Part shown: positions 13,432-25,986 of the stretch, piece by piece
Layout of the letters: the number at the start of each line of letters is the position of its first letter
Position numbering within the stretch: position 1 is the stretch's first letter
Source: Pachypanchax playfairii
Taxonomy: Eukaryota > Chordata > Actinopteri > Cyprinodontiformes > Aplocheilidae
Direction of reading: 5' to 3'
Assembly (NCBI GenBank): GCA_006937955.1
Contig: SSNP01000067.1
Coordinates: forward strand, 1,196,606-1,260,605
DNA length: 64,000 bases
Made by a program: the position numbers and the translations under genes
The notes under the pieces: model-generated
What the model was told of the DNA's origin: nothing
The model's input: the letters and a program-made list of their open reading frames with translations, nothing else
The model's database searches: none

Positions 13432-14210
13432 CTGATATGTGGACTGATGAGACAAAAGTTGAACTTTTTGGAAGGCAAATGTCCCGTTAAATCTGGCGTA
13501 AAAGTAACACAGCATTTCAGAAAAAGAACATCATACCAACAGTAAAATATGGTGGTGGTAGTGTGATGGTCTGGGGTTGTTTTGCTGCTTCAGGACCTGG
13601 AAGGCTTACTGTGATAGATGGAACCATAAATTCTACTGTCTACCAAAACATCCTGAAACGTCCGGCCATCTTGTTCGTCAACTCAAGCTGAAGTGATCTT
13701 GGGTGCTGCAGCAGGACAATGACCCAAAACACACCAGCAAATCCACTTGAATGGCTGAAGAAAAACAAAATGAAGACTTTGGAGTGGCCTAGTCAAAGTC
13801 CTGACCTGAATCCTATTGAGATGTTATGGCATGACCTTAAAAAGGAGGTTCATAATACAAAACCCTCAAATAAAGCTAAATTACAACAATTCTGCAAAGA
13901 TGAGTGGGACAAAATTCCTCCAGAGCTGTAAAAGACTCGTTGCAAGTTATCTCAAACGCTTGATTGCAGTTATTGCTATTATTATATTGTTATTAGGTTC
14001 AGGGGGCAATTACTTTTCACACAGGGTCATGTAGGGTTGGATTTATTTTTCTCCCTAAATAATAAAAGCCGTCATTTAAAAACAGCATTTTGTGTTAGTG
14101 TTATCTTTGACTAATGGTTAAATGTGTTTGATGATCAGAAACATTTTGTGTGACAAACATGCAAAAGAATAAGAAATCAGGGAGGGGGCAAATAGTTTTT
14201 CACACCACTG
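13432..14210 (+). pseudogene. 5'-truncated, decayed Tc1-like element (different subfamily)
   Basis: This is the 3' half of a Tc1 element, beginning abruptly just before the first catalytic motif. WTDETKVELFG is at about 13440, followed by NIIPTVKYGGGSVMVWGCF, then QQDNDPKHT and SPDLNPIEMLWHDLKKE. The coding frame is broken by an in-frame TAA at 13488-13490, another stop near 13690, and a small deletion near 13748 where the frame shifts. The right terminal region has two copies of a GGGGCAATTACTTTTCACAC-type repeat (about 14002-14022 and 14185-14206) and ends CACCACTG. The whole 5' half and left terminal repeat are missing, so it cannot move by itself. The subfamily differs clearly from the two intact copies. 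Confidence 0.9.
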
Positions 14211-14211
14211 T

Positions 14212-14233
14212 GTGTGTATATATATATATATAT
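14212..14233. repeat. (TG)n(TA)n next to the Tc1 relic
   Basis: TGTGTGTATATATATATATA starts at the end of the decayed Tc1 element (CACCACTG). It may have grown from the TA target duplication. Confidence 0.85.
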
Positions 14234-17200
14234 GGAAATTGCATTTGCATTCAGTTACAGACTGCGGCTGACGTACCAATAATTCTAGTTGTAAGGGTAC
14301 GGCAGCTGCTGTGCCAATGGCCACTCCGTAAAATTAATTTTACAATTATAGAACTGCAGAGAAGACAACATGTCAAGGTGAAAGAAAAAAAAACGTACAC
14401 ACAAAAAATGTGTTTATCATGGCAGAAATTTCTTATTGTCATGATAAAATTCTCGAATTTATACCTTCATCACAAAGTTCACATACTGTAACATACTGAT
14501 ATTTTACATCTAGGAGTTTACAGAAGAACATATTCCAACACTTGTGCAACCACAAAAACGCTATAATTAACTTGAATTTTAGGAAAATTATTCTAATTGC
14601 TCGATGATCACTGGTAATATGGAATAAGCTGGTATAAAAATTGATTTTTTTAAAGATGCCTGCCCGACCTCAAGCTGCTCCTCAAGTCTTTTGCCTTCAG
14701 ACACAGTGGCGTGTTCATGAAGAAGGGTTAATCCAAGCTGAGTACTGACAAAGAGAGTTTCAGTGGCTCCAGAGAGAGAGTGGAGATTATGCCACTGCAC
14801 TTTTTTGCAGCTTCTATTTAAGAGCAGTCTGTCACATTGGACTGTCAGTTGCCTTGTGCCAAAGATCTGTTCTAATGTGGCGTTCAAGGAGAGATTGGTT
14901 TTCAACCACCTCCTGCTGAAGCATTTCCTACAGGGAGAAAGGTGCTAGGAACCAGTGATAAGTGGAGTCGCTGGTGGTTCCTGACAGCCTTTCAAACGAG
15001 CCCTTTTTTTTAATCAATTCCTTTAAAGTGCCAACTCCACATACTTCTCAGCTCCAACAACTTAAGAGTGTGCTGTTGTCCTTGTGCTACCAGCTTGTGA
15101 TGTTTAATGTTCAGATTAACTTTGCAGACTGCATTTTTGCACCTGCCTCCTTCACTTTCTTTTGAATTAATTTGGTTCCCTCATTTACTTTTCATGAACT
15201 GACCAAGTGCTGCAGAGGGAGGGAGAAGCAGCACCTCCAAACACTCTCCATGGATGTGTTCCATGTGCTTTAGTAGCGATCGTATTGTAAGTATAACACA
15301 GAAAAATAAAACAGGATGAGTCAGACTCTGAAAGAAGAGGAGGATCCTTTCCATCTCGTTAGGTGACGTCTCTGGGGTTTAGTAGGTTTTTTCTTTGCAC
15401 AAGCTAATTGCACTGTTGGAGTTCATCAGTGTATAGTGTAAAAGACTAATCTTAATCCTGTTAAAGCTGTCCTTGTACTAACCTGAGGTCATAGCTACAG
15501 CCATTGCCATTTTCCTTTGAAATAAAGTCATTTTAGTGAAACTTACAATGTGCCACTTTCCTTAAAATTATTCCAATTTTCACAAGAAATTTCTGGGTGT
15601 CATAAATATCACTATTTATTTGATCTTTTATTCCTCATTCTCATTTGCTTCTACAGCTATTTTAATCAAAAAGCTGATTATATTATGCCGTTATTACAAC
15701 CAAGTTGTCTATAATTGTTTAGGTCATTCCAAGTTGTTGTTTTTTTTACAATTTTTTTTTACCATTTTGCCTTTATATTTGTAAATGTTCTAAATCTTAC
15801 TGATTTATTTATTTCTCCCCCAAATAAAAGCTGCATTATTGAAACATCACAATTTTTGATTGAATTGAACAAGACAGCAGATCATCAAAAGATTTATTCA
15901 TTGTTTGGGTGAATTTATGAAATGATAGAAGGGTTTTTATGACCTTGTGTCCAAGGGATGAATTTTCTTTTAACCAACTACACTTTGAAATATGGCCATT
16001 ATTCCTTAAATTAAGAAAAAAGAAATTTGAATATTATGTTCGTAGAAATATAATAGTCAAATAAGAATCTTGTTGGCCATCATAAGTACTGCTGATATTT
16101 CATTTAAAACTCTTTCTGTTAATAATTAAGAGAGGAAATTAATATATTTGACTTTTTATTTACAAAAATTACTTTTTACATTATTGCATTTAACACAGTT
16201 TTGTCAACTTAATCAGAGCCCAGTTTGTGGCCGGAGCAGTTATATTACTTTGGCACTGATAAATAAACTGTCTGTTATAATAAATTCTTTATTATCAGAA
16301 ATGACAAATTATTATCACGGGTTGATTTTGGACTGTTCCATACTGACATCCCTAAATTCAGCTAGGTAAATCACAGCTGCAGGTGCTTCATCTAATAATA
16401 TTACTTAAGCAAATTAATTTTGAAGTCACAACATTCTCATTAAAAATAATTGTTGATTTTCTTTTTTCAAGGGCTCTGTCATCAACAGTTGATGAATTAT
16501 GTTGCTGCAGCAAATAGACAACAGATATGACTGTGACTGACAGACCAGGGACAAGGTGACAAACAGGCTCAAGCCACAGAGCAGTTATTGATTTCAGCTC
16601 ATGGGTTTCTGTTTGATACGGCAGCAGTCAGGGTCAGCCAGCCAGCTAAGCTATAGCGCTAGCAGGCTATTAGCCTGGAAAGGAAGATGCTGGTGGAGAC
16701 AATATTATTGTCATGGACAGAATCGGGAATACAAGTCATGCACTGCCCGTTTGATAGCACAGCTACAGATAATGGAACAGAAAGATGGATATGAGAAACT
16801 GAAGCTTTGTTTTAAAGGGCAAAATGTCACGTTAGTTTAGTTTTTGTCTGGAATAAAGAAACAATCTTGAGTGAAAGACCCTGTGCCCTGACTACTGTAT
16901 TTTACATTCTGATTTAGACTTATTCTGGCCTGGTCTTGTCACCTTGTCTGTGCTCTGGGTCGACCTCGATGGTGAATGGGACACCATTTTGGTCTTTAAC
17001 ATTTTTTAAAAGTAACTTATTCTGCATTGTGTTTTTCATACGCATTCATCTCATTATCTCCAGTTTGCTGCTGCTACTTTGATCTGTGATGGTGTGCTGT
17101 TACCACTTTCGTCCTGCGTCTCTAAAAAGGTGTATTAGACCTGAAAGTTCATCTGTAATTTTGATTAGATTCAAAACGACACTGACCCCTTCCTCATGTT

Positions 17201-17812
17201 GTTAGTTTATGCTTTGTGCTCAGGATCTCTGGTGGATTTACCTCTGCAAAGTCAACTGATTTGTACTTTAGAAAAGTCCTATGGAATGCTGTTGCTGACT
17301 AAAGCTTGATGTTATGCAACAGTGCAGACAGCAATCTTTTATGAAAGTGACTAGTGGGCTGATGAGATGCAATTGGATTGCATATTTGAAACACTGATGG
17401 CAGTGTTATTTTATGAAAGCTTCGGTAACTGTTCCTTGGAGTGTTTCCAGGTTGGTGTCACAGTGTGGAGAGTTACAGTCCTCTGGACTCCAGTTATACG
17501 TCCTTGTTCAAAGAATTAAATTAGGAAGGGTCAGTTTTTTATGTACTGTAACGGCGAACAGATAAAAAAAACGTCTTTCTGGTACTTTTTAAGTGTTTTT
17601 GTTTGTGATTTGCAAAGTCCAATTTAATCAAATGCCATGGTATTTTACATTAAAGCTGACATGTATTGACTGCTTTAAAAAAGCTAAGAAAAACAAATGC
17701 CTTGCTCATCTGAAATTGGGATCTGGGTAGTCTAAGAAGGGTGTTTGTTTAATGCTGGTAGAAGCAACTGTTGTTGAAATCAATCAGTTTGGAAATGCCT
17801 TTTTAAATTGAG
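14234..17812. other. intronic sequence without recognised features
   Basis: AT-rich. A slightly more complex patch at 16560-16850 (79-codon frame) matches no family I recognise and could be an old repeat. Confidence 0.45.
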
Positions 17813-17816
17813 TTAA

Positions 17817-18335
17817 CGCTACGGGGACGCCGTCATCGTCGACGATGCCAGGGACCTTGTTGTGTTTAATCGAACATAGCTTCCGAACCATAAAAGATAG
17901 AAACTTACTTTTTTCCCCTCTAAATCGGGAGAATCCAAGCTTTCAGACGGTAGTTCCGGCATCGCTCTCGCCCATTCACAAGGGATACAGTGTCATGTCA
18001 AAGTCGGTGTTCCAATCAGAGCCTTTGTCTTTTGCGCATGACGCGCGGTTGTCAAATTTTTTTTTCTTATTCATTGATATTTAGTGTGGGTTTTTCTTGA
18101 ATAAAGTGTGATATTCTAATTTTCGCCTAATTATTTTTGTATTTTTTATTCTAATACTCTTTATTTCAAGCAAAGGAGCCTCATTTACACAGCAGTTTAT
18201 GATATTTCAATTCAAAATAAAAAAAACAAGGTATAGGACATTATGGGGCATTGAAAGGTGGTGTTTTAGTAGCATTTAAACTAAAAAAAGTCAGGCGAGG
18301 TTTATTTCTCCAAAAAACCCTTTGTCCCCAGAGGG
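17817..18335. mobile_element. piggyBac-like MITE flanked by TTAA
   Basis: TTAA flanks both ends (17813-17816 and 18336-18339). The left end reads CGCTACGGGGACG; the right end is the inverse of CCCTCTGGGGACAAAG. Short CCCT...GGGG termini next to TTAA are characteristic of piggyBac-type fish elements. At 519 bp with no transposase coding it is non-autonomous. A 79-codon open frame inside shows no transposase motif. Confidence 0.65.
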
Positions 18336-18339
18336 TTAA

Positions 18340-21300
18340 AGTTCTTTTTTTCTTCTGTAATGTTAGTGTACATTTAGAATTGTCTAAAGTTTTTTGCTTC
18401 ATGTTATGTGAACCAAATCAAAGCAATAGATAGCAGCAAGGAAGGGAAGTAAAACACCTGTTCTGCACTTCAAAATGAGTTTTGTCAAGAAATGACACAA
18501 TGACAACCTGTGATGTTGAAGAAAATCGGAGCTACAATTTCTCATATCAAGACAATAGTTTTTCAATGTCTCCAATGTGAAGAGTGACAGAAAACTCCAA
18601 AGTTAACCTGAAAACAAACACCAAGATAGTGGTGATTTCAAATACCCTGGGTTACAGAAGCTTTTTTACTGTTATAGCACAGTACTAGGGCCTTCTAGCT
18701 TTACCATAGTGTCACAGGTTTCAATAAGCCGGTCCATTTTTCAAAGGGACAAATTGCTCCTGACAGGCCAATGGCTAGACCAACATTTCACAAAATGTAA
18801 AAGGTCTGGCGCAAATGAGGTCTGACCTTATCAATAGCTGAGTTTCATCCATCTAAAAGCAGACCCCCTGTCGCCTCATGCAACGAAGCTGCTTAACCTC
18901 CCCCTTCTTCATTGCTACTTTCCATCTCTGAATTTCTCGCTCACTGCTGTAAGGTTCACTGTGCCTGTGCACATTTCTCTTTGTCCCTCTCTTTCTTGGA
19001 CTGTGAATTGGTACCCATCTGGTTGTTTGTTTATCCATCCGTCACTTGCAATATCTTAGACACCACTGCCAGGGTTTTGATTAAATCTGATAGGATGATG
19101 CATGTCTCCACTTTGATCTGGTAGTTTCATAAACTGAGCTCATTTCTGAAAGGAACAGTGTGCAAGATTTTATTATTCTGTCACAAGGTCAAAATCAACC
19201 TTTGAGAATTCTCACAGACAATATTATGAGGGCTGACTAGCACTTGTGAGGTTAGAACCCAGTTAGCTATAAAGAAACATTACAAAATGTGTATTTTATT
19301 AGTATTGTCATAAGTTTTTTAAAATATCTCGAGCTCAGTCTTGCTTTTTCTCCTTTCATTAAAAAACCAGTTGTACCTTAATTCTATGATCCCTGTTATG
19401 CTTTATCGACATCCACTCCCACACACACACACACTCCCCGAGTCTCTTGGGTACGAATCAGCTCAACCCGCATGACCATTACACACCCGATAAACGTGCA
19501 CACCCATGAGCTTGCATGTGCAGTAAATGTTCAGTGTGTATTTTTGTAAAAGATTCTCAGCATTCTTGATGAATTATGCATGACTCTCGGGGGACAAACA
19601 ACAATGGCATCTGGAACTCTTTGCAGTCAGACACAAATACACCAAAGTTGATGCTTTGCAGTGTTTGGCCATAAATGCAGTGTGCAGAAAAACACAGTGC
19701 TGAATCCATTCATTATAGATTTATTATTTTTTCAGCTGTAAAAAAAAAATAGCAGTAAAGTTGAAATTAAATTCACTTGTTAGATGACAGAATTTAAGAG
19801 CCATAGTTGGCTGCAGATGATCATTTAAACAAAATGTAAAGTTTGATATGCTAATAAAAAAAGAGTGTGTTTTAAATTGTAAAAATACTTGTGTAATATT
19901 TCCACATGTTTTTTTTTTCTCAGTAAAAAGTCTGAAATAGTTACAGCTTCTATCAGGATCTCTCATGACGTGATGTCCTGCTTTATTAAGCAGCTTATTT
20001 AAAAGTAAACTCAATTTTTCAAATATAATTTTTAAAGAAAAAATAAATGCATTTCTATAATCATTAAAGCTGCATTGGTTTCACGGACCTGTTTTTGGAA
20101 AGTTCTTAAATTTGTTTAAAATTTGCATTGATAAATCGATGAAGTATGAGAACCTAAATAACTTTTTGTGTTTCTATTACATTACAATTGTTATACACTA
20201 TGATTTGCTAGTTAGCAATAGACCGTGCTTAAATAAATGATATAAACAAACAATGTTCAAATTAATTGGAAATGGTAGGCACCAGAACCTCCCCTGAGAT
20301 CAGCTCAATTCCCCGACCTTCTGAAGTGGACACGGTCTGTGTCTGTATGTTGTAACGGTGACTGCATGCTGAACAATACTAAACAGAACATATCTGAGCC
20401 AAGCTTTTCTGGGACTCTGGGCCTTCCCAAAGGAAAGCCAACCAGCTCACACAGTCAGATCTGCAGCAACTAGAGGAGACACTTTGGACAAGTTAAACAG
20501 TGATAAATCTGCATGCCAGTATGATTTAAATCAAGGTCGCTGTTTTCTGTCGGCGTTGTGTCATAATGCCGCCCCTACAGGACTCATATTGTCTGCACAT
20601 GGCTCTTGAAGAATTGAGGGATGATGAAAGAGTGAGAGGTAAGTGTGACAGGCTTAACTCAGGGAGGAAAAAGAACAAGCTTTGATTAATTGCTGCGGAG
20701 GTGATTGTGAAAGGAGATGCAGAAGGTGAGCAGGTTCCACATTTGATGTGTGTATGTGTGTGGGTGGGTGGTGCTGGCTGTTGGCTTGTGTTTCTGTTTA
20801 CATGGGAGCAAATATCTGCCGCCACGCATGAATCAAATATGGATAAACACATAAACATACAGTAAACATATAGTCTTTAATGAAGAAATAGGAAAAATGT
20901 TGCATTTCTGAAACATTAAACAAATTTATTGGAATCTATCGCAGAGAGCAGTATCATAAAACTCTAAAGTATTTCTTTCCTGCATGTTGGGGCTCTGAGA
21001 CATGACGTTAGAAGGTGCAAGCGGACTTTAGGCTTATAAATGTCCGTAGCTCTGGTTTGATGAATGATTCAACCTCAGCTGAGCGAGCTGCAGCGTAGCG
21101 CTCCACCAAACCGCCAACATGTGTGCAACTCTAGATTGGTGGAACGCATTGTTTTTACTACAGAATGCAGGACCTACCCCCACCTCGTTCAGCCAGTTAA
21201 TGTGAGCCATTAGTGCACATGCAGGATAATTGGCCATTATGTTCTATTGAAAAGCAGTCCATCCAACTTTATCGACTGGTTCAAAGTGCGCATTGCATTA

Positions 21301-21860
21301 GGTAAGGTAGCTAGTTTTAGTTATTTATTTATCTATTTATTTATTTTAAATACATTGTTGGAGTCTTGTAGACTCATACTTTGTGAAACTACTTCATAAA
21401 ATACAAGATTGATTTTTAAAAAAATAATTTTCAAAGATAGATTTAGCTGCTAAACCATGGGAGCATGTATCTCATTGACTGTAGATACATCGCTTTTCCC
21501 TGCTACATATAGCTGTTTTTATACATTTAATTAATTTTTTGTAGTGATTATAAATGCAAAGATAACTTTTTCAAGTTTTCTTTATGTGAGTACACACACA
21601 CTTCTCATGTGCGGGACTTACAAGTAGTCTCTAAATCATTCATGGAGTGTGTGTTCACCCTTAGCCTCCCTTTCTCCATAATAGATGAAAGGTTTGATCA
21701 TCTGCCTTGATCAATACCTTGCACACCTTGTACCAGCTTGTCATCTGACCTCCAAATGTTCCTATACAGTGTATTTATCTTTCCCTGTTTATGCGAATTC
21801 CCATGTTTTAATTTGCCTTGTTTTTATGTCTGTTTATGTTAGTTTCATTGAATTACAGTC
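18340..21860. other. intronic sequence, possible old repeats
   Basis: AAAGGAACAGTGTGCAAGAT near 19148 resembles the start of a fish repeat but cannot be bounded. A patch at 21005-21300 has CTCCACCAAACCGCCAACAT-type text of unknown origin. No gene seen. Confidence 0.4.
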
Positions 21861-21862
21861 AA

Positions 21863-23117
21863 TGACCACGTTTACATGCAGACAATATTCAGGTTATGAT
21901 CAGGTTAAGGTCAGTGTTCAGGTTTCTGAAATGTTCAGAATAACCCGTTTGCATGCATAAGTAGAGAGAGTTACCCTTGTATACATGAAACTTGTAATAA
22001 CGCGATTTAAACGCTAATGTTGGGGTAGCGCCATGACGTACGGACTACTCCAGGACACAATATGCGTCATTTCTGATTCTACTTCCTGTATCCAAAAGCA
22101 ATAACATCGCTATCCCTGTACTTTCTGCCGTCAACAAAAGACATAATGTTCATACTTTTCACCAGACTGATGAAAAAATTGGTTTCCTCCTTGCTCCAAA
22201 AGTGTGGTGCTGTTCTGCATCTCGCTAGCCTGACCAATCAGATCCTCCTGCATTATGTTCAAATGCAGAAGGGTCTGACACTGGAGCCGCACCAGATCAT
22301 TTCCGCGTCAAATTTTAGGTTGGACCAATTACATATCACCTTTGTTGTGCATCATCCTGAAAACACTGAACTAACGTTTTCCACCCAGAGCACAACATTC
22401 AACATGGCGGACTCGGCTGTGGATGAAGTGTTTACTTCTGTGTTTGCACAGTGTTTGCTTGGCGCGGTCAAATACGTGAACTGAGTGTGCAATAACACCT
22501 CGTATTCGCAAGTTTTTGACACAAAAGCGACAACTGTTATTAATATTGGTCTTTTCTCCTCCATTAACCATAGATCTGTAGCTACCATTACAGCTCAGCT
22601 CGCTAAACCTTTTGTTTTTGTTCCGCCTCGCGTGTGTCCGCTTTAGCGTCACATATGTTGCGTCACTTCCGGGTTTTTGTGATTGGTTCTCTCTCAACTG
22701 GCTAAGCCCGCCTTTGAAATTGAGAGACAGCGGTTCAGCTCCAGGCCCTCACGTCTTTGTAAAGTAATCTGTCAAAGACGTGAGGGCCTGGTTGATCAGG
22801 TAAGTATCTCGCCATGTTGACCTCGACTTGTTTATTTCCGGCGTACTGGCGCATAGTCTCTCTACTCAAAAGACCAAGATTCCTTGCGAATAGACCATGC
22901 GCTGAACACACGTTTTAATGGGGTTATGCCGATATGCGTTTACATGACTAAATATTCAGGTTAGAAAAGGGTTACTCCAGGGGTAAAAACCGGGATTTTA
23001 AAAACCCGGTTATGACGATATTCAGGATTTTGCCGGTGTTTACATGGCCGTGCGGAACCGGGTTATTGTGACTATTCGGGTTTTTGAAGGTTTATTGGCT
23101 GCATGTAAACGCAGTCA
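21863..23117. mobile_element. 1.25-kb inverted-repeat DNA element (family uncertain)
   Basis: The left end TGACCACGTTTACATGCAG (21863-21881) and right end CTGCATGTAAACGCAGTCA (23099-23117) are inverse with two mismatches. The subterminal parts share CAGGTTA/AACCCGGTTAT-type motifs (ATATTCAGGTTATGA; TTCGGGTTTTTG). A short AAT repeat may be the target duplication (21861-21863 and 23116-23118), but the exact edge is ambiguous. There is no transposase. The middle contains repeat-like text (GCTAGCCTGACCAATCAGA) that may be another insertion, and a perfect hairpin at 22741-22791. Confidence 0.7.
22741..22791. repeat. perfect 19-bp hairpin inside the 21.9-23.1 kb element
   Basis: CCAGGCCCTCACGTCTTTG (22741-22759) and its exact inverse (22773-22791) are separated by a 13-base loop. 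It may be the mark of a tiny nested palindromic insertion or the join of two decayed elements. Confidence 0.8.
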
Positions 23118-24360
23118 ATGTAACATGATAAAGTGTCAAAGTCTAATTTTGATTTAATCAGTATGATTCTTGAGGCTGGAAATTTCAGTTACAAGAAATG
23201 GTGACAATTTTTTGTACATCTCCACTGGGACTTTGGATTGCAACATTTTTTGGGACAGTCGCCACCTATTTTGAGGTTGGAAAGAGTCTTTTCTGTTTTT
23301 GGAACAATTTGATCAAGTAGCAGAAAAATTGGATCTGCATTGAATCAAAGAACAAGACAATGATCCAAAGACAGACAGCTATTGTTGTTCAAAGATGATC
23401 AAGAAAAAGCAGTATTATTAATTTGGAGTGATCCTACTAGAATTCAGCCCTGAATCTCATATAGAATCTAAAAGGAGTTTTAACCAATTGTGATGGCAAC
23501 ACAAAAATAACAAATCATTGCAGAACAGAACTATCTGGGCTTGAAACATTAGTGACCATTCATTTCATTCTGTTTTATTATAAGAAACATGCATTGTGTG
23601 TTCTGTTATGTGGAAAAAAAAAGATAAACCAAAAATACATAATTTATTATTTTCTAAACAAGTTTGGTTCTCTAATAATTTGATACTGCAACCTAATTGG
23701 CAGAAATAACACAACTTACCTGGACTGCTGCCAATTGTTTATAAGCAGGTGGAAGTGGAAAAGCTTGAGCTTTACGGTGTTTACTGTTGCTGACTGGATT
23801 TTCCGCCTTACAAGCAAAGAGCATCAGTGTGAGAGACAAGCTATCGCTAATTGAACTCAGGGCCTGCTGTGCTATCTTGAATGATTGTTTCACACCCCAA
23901 CTATAAATCCTCTCCCGTGATTCTGAGGTGTAAATGGATCTTGACTCTTCCCCACAGTTGTCTTGGCTCTTGTGTGGGATTTTCAGGGGATTTTTCAGCA
24001 TTTTATTTTCCAATTAATACAGAGCATTATAGCTATAAAGTGAGGACAAAGTCCAAAATCTTAAATACTGTAAATACAGAATTTACTGGTGTCTTGACTG
24101 GTTGTCCTGTGACAGTATAAACACTCATTAAAGTAAGTCTTTAAATAACTCATCTGACATTCAAAAAACATTTTTACTATGTTTTTTCTCTCCGTCATGT
24201 GGCAAACAAGCAGTATGACAAGAAAAATCCACCAAGTATACTTTTTCTCAAAAAAACAACAAAACTTTGTACATAGTTAAAAGTGCAGATACAATTGGAA
24301 ACTATATAAATTGTTAGAAGTTGGTCTCACCTCCTTCAGGTGGGGGTAAAGAAAGTGTCA

Positions 24361-24375
24361 TCACCAGAGGGCGCT
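24361..24375 (+). promoter_or_regulatory. CTCF-type motif candidate, forward
   Basis: TCACCAGAGGGCGCT fits the vertebrate CTCF core CCASYAGRKGGCRC with one mismatch at the first base. Single motifs of this strength occur by chance and within repeats. Confidence 0.35.
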
Positions 24376-24577
24376 CTATCTCCACACCCCTCTGATCTGC
24401 ACTCTGCTTTAACACACACACAACCAGAGAATCTGCTGAACATTCAGATATGAAAGTCAGAATGAGATGTTCTCACAGCAACTAGGAAACAATCAATTTG
24501 AATTGTATTAATCAGTGCTTGCACTCAGGCTCTCTCTAGTTCACTATTCAATTACAACTGTTACATCTCCTGCGTTC

Positions 24578-24604
24578 CTCCTCTCTCTCTCTCTCTCGCT
24601 CTCT
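24578..24604. repeat. (CT)n microsatellite
   Basis: CTCTCTCTCTCTCTC with one CG interruption, in a wider pyrimidine-rich tract. Confidence 0.85.
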
Positions 24605-25576
24605 GTTCTACTCTCATTCTGTCTTGTATCTCCATCTCCTGTTGTAGCCTCTATCTATATTAATATTTCCCTATTATTTTTTCCCTTGCAGCAGCAAAGA
24701 TGATAGATTTTTAACCTTATGAAAAGCACTTCACTATAGATTGAAAAGCTGCTTGAGCACATCTAAGTAACTTTCACCTCCCTGTTGTTCTCCCTCTGTC
24801 ACCTCTCTTATTTTTTGCTTCCCTAATTTCCTGTTGTACACCCCCCCCATACTTTGTTCTCACTACTTTTCTCCTCGGTGACATTTATGCTCAATTTTCT
24901 GTCCCCCCCCTCCTTTCTGCATTTCACTACTTCTATACCCTCTGTCTTATAGACCCAGTGTTTCCTGCCCCCCCTCCTATGCTAAATGGGTTGCATTACT
25001 GTAATGAGCTGATAATTTATGAAGGAGGAGTGCTGGGCTTGTATCATTTGCCCACTTACTGTTTGGCCTTCCCAAGCATGCCCACTCCTTCTAGAAATGC
25101 TCACAGGCTTCAGGTTTAAACACAGAAACAAGTGCAAATGGTGGGGGTGAAAGACACTGTGATGACATAAATACACCCCCCCCCATTGTGAGGAAAAGGA
25201 AACATAACAGCTGAGAATTTCTTGTTTGTATACTCACTGAATCCTTTCAGATGCTTTGCAGACATGAATGTAACGACCAGCTCAAAGGGTTTCTTACACT
25301 GATGCTGCTGCTCTCACACAGAAAGATACTTTTTTTTAACTTAAGTTCAATAATGTATCTAAACCTCAACAAAAACCTGCAAAGATTTTGCCAGCAAAAA
25401 TACTTTACAAGATTTTCCTTGAAATATGAAGTCACAAATTTTGTTTGACATTTATTAATTTGTTGCAGAGTTTTAACATCTGTGATAACTCATTTGTTAT
25501 ATTTAGCATGTGCAAGTTTGGATAAAGTAAATATGTTTACCCAAGAAATCATTAGTTACTATATTGTTTGGTCTGA

Positions 25577-25843
25577 CCATCCATCCATCCATCCATCCAT
25601 CCATCCATCCATCCATCCATCCATCCATCCATCCATCCATCCTTCCATCCATCCATCATCCATCCATCCTTCCATCCATCCATCCATCCATCCATCCATC
25701 CATCCTTCCATCCTTCCATCCATCATCCATCATCCATCCATCCATCCATCCATCCATCCATCCATCCATCCATCATCCTTCCATCCTTCCATCCATCCTT
25801 CCATCCATCCTTCCATCCATCCTTCCATCCCTCCATACATCCA
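25577..25843. repeat. (CATC)n microsatellite, imperfect
   Basis: 267 bp of CATC units with dispersed CTTC variants and missing-base units (CATCATC). Two overlapping HPSI-type open frames arise only from this repeat. Confidence 0.95.
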
Positions 25844-25911
25844 GTAAATGTGTTAGTTATTTCAGTCATTTGATGTTAATATTTGACTTTTTCTGAACCT
25901 TCTAAATAAGG

Positions 25912-25986
25912 TTCCCTTCCTTCCTTCCTTCCTTCCTTCCTTCCTTCCTTCCTTCCTTCCTTCCTTCCTTCCTTCCTTCCTTCCTT
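25912..25986. repeat. (TTCC)n microsatellite
   Basis: About 18 uninterrupted TTCC units, 68 bp downstream of the CATC array. Confidence 0.95.

Larger units (their letters stand above)
23118..25576. other. intronic sequence with C and CT runs
   Basis: Short C runs (24841-24848, 24903-24910, about 25177) and the CT repeat at 24578. The CTCF-like site at 24361 is the only regulatory candidate. Confidence 0.45.

Noticed and set aside
25577..25843. CRISPR-like spaced repeats
   Set aside because: The repeats are continuous tetranucleotides with no unique spacers, and the DNA is eukaryotic.
25482..25896. Two 110-121 codon frames of HPSI repeats
   Set aside because: They are translations of the CATC microsatellite in two frames.
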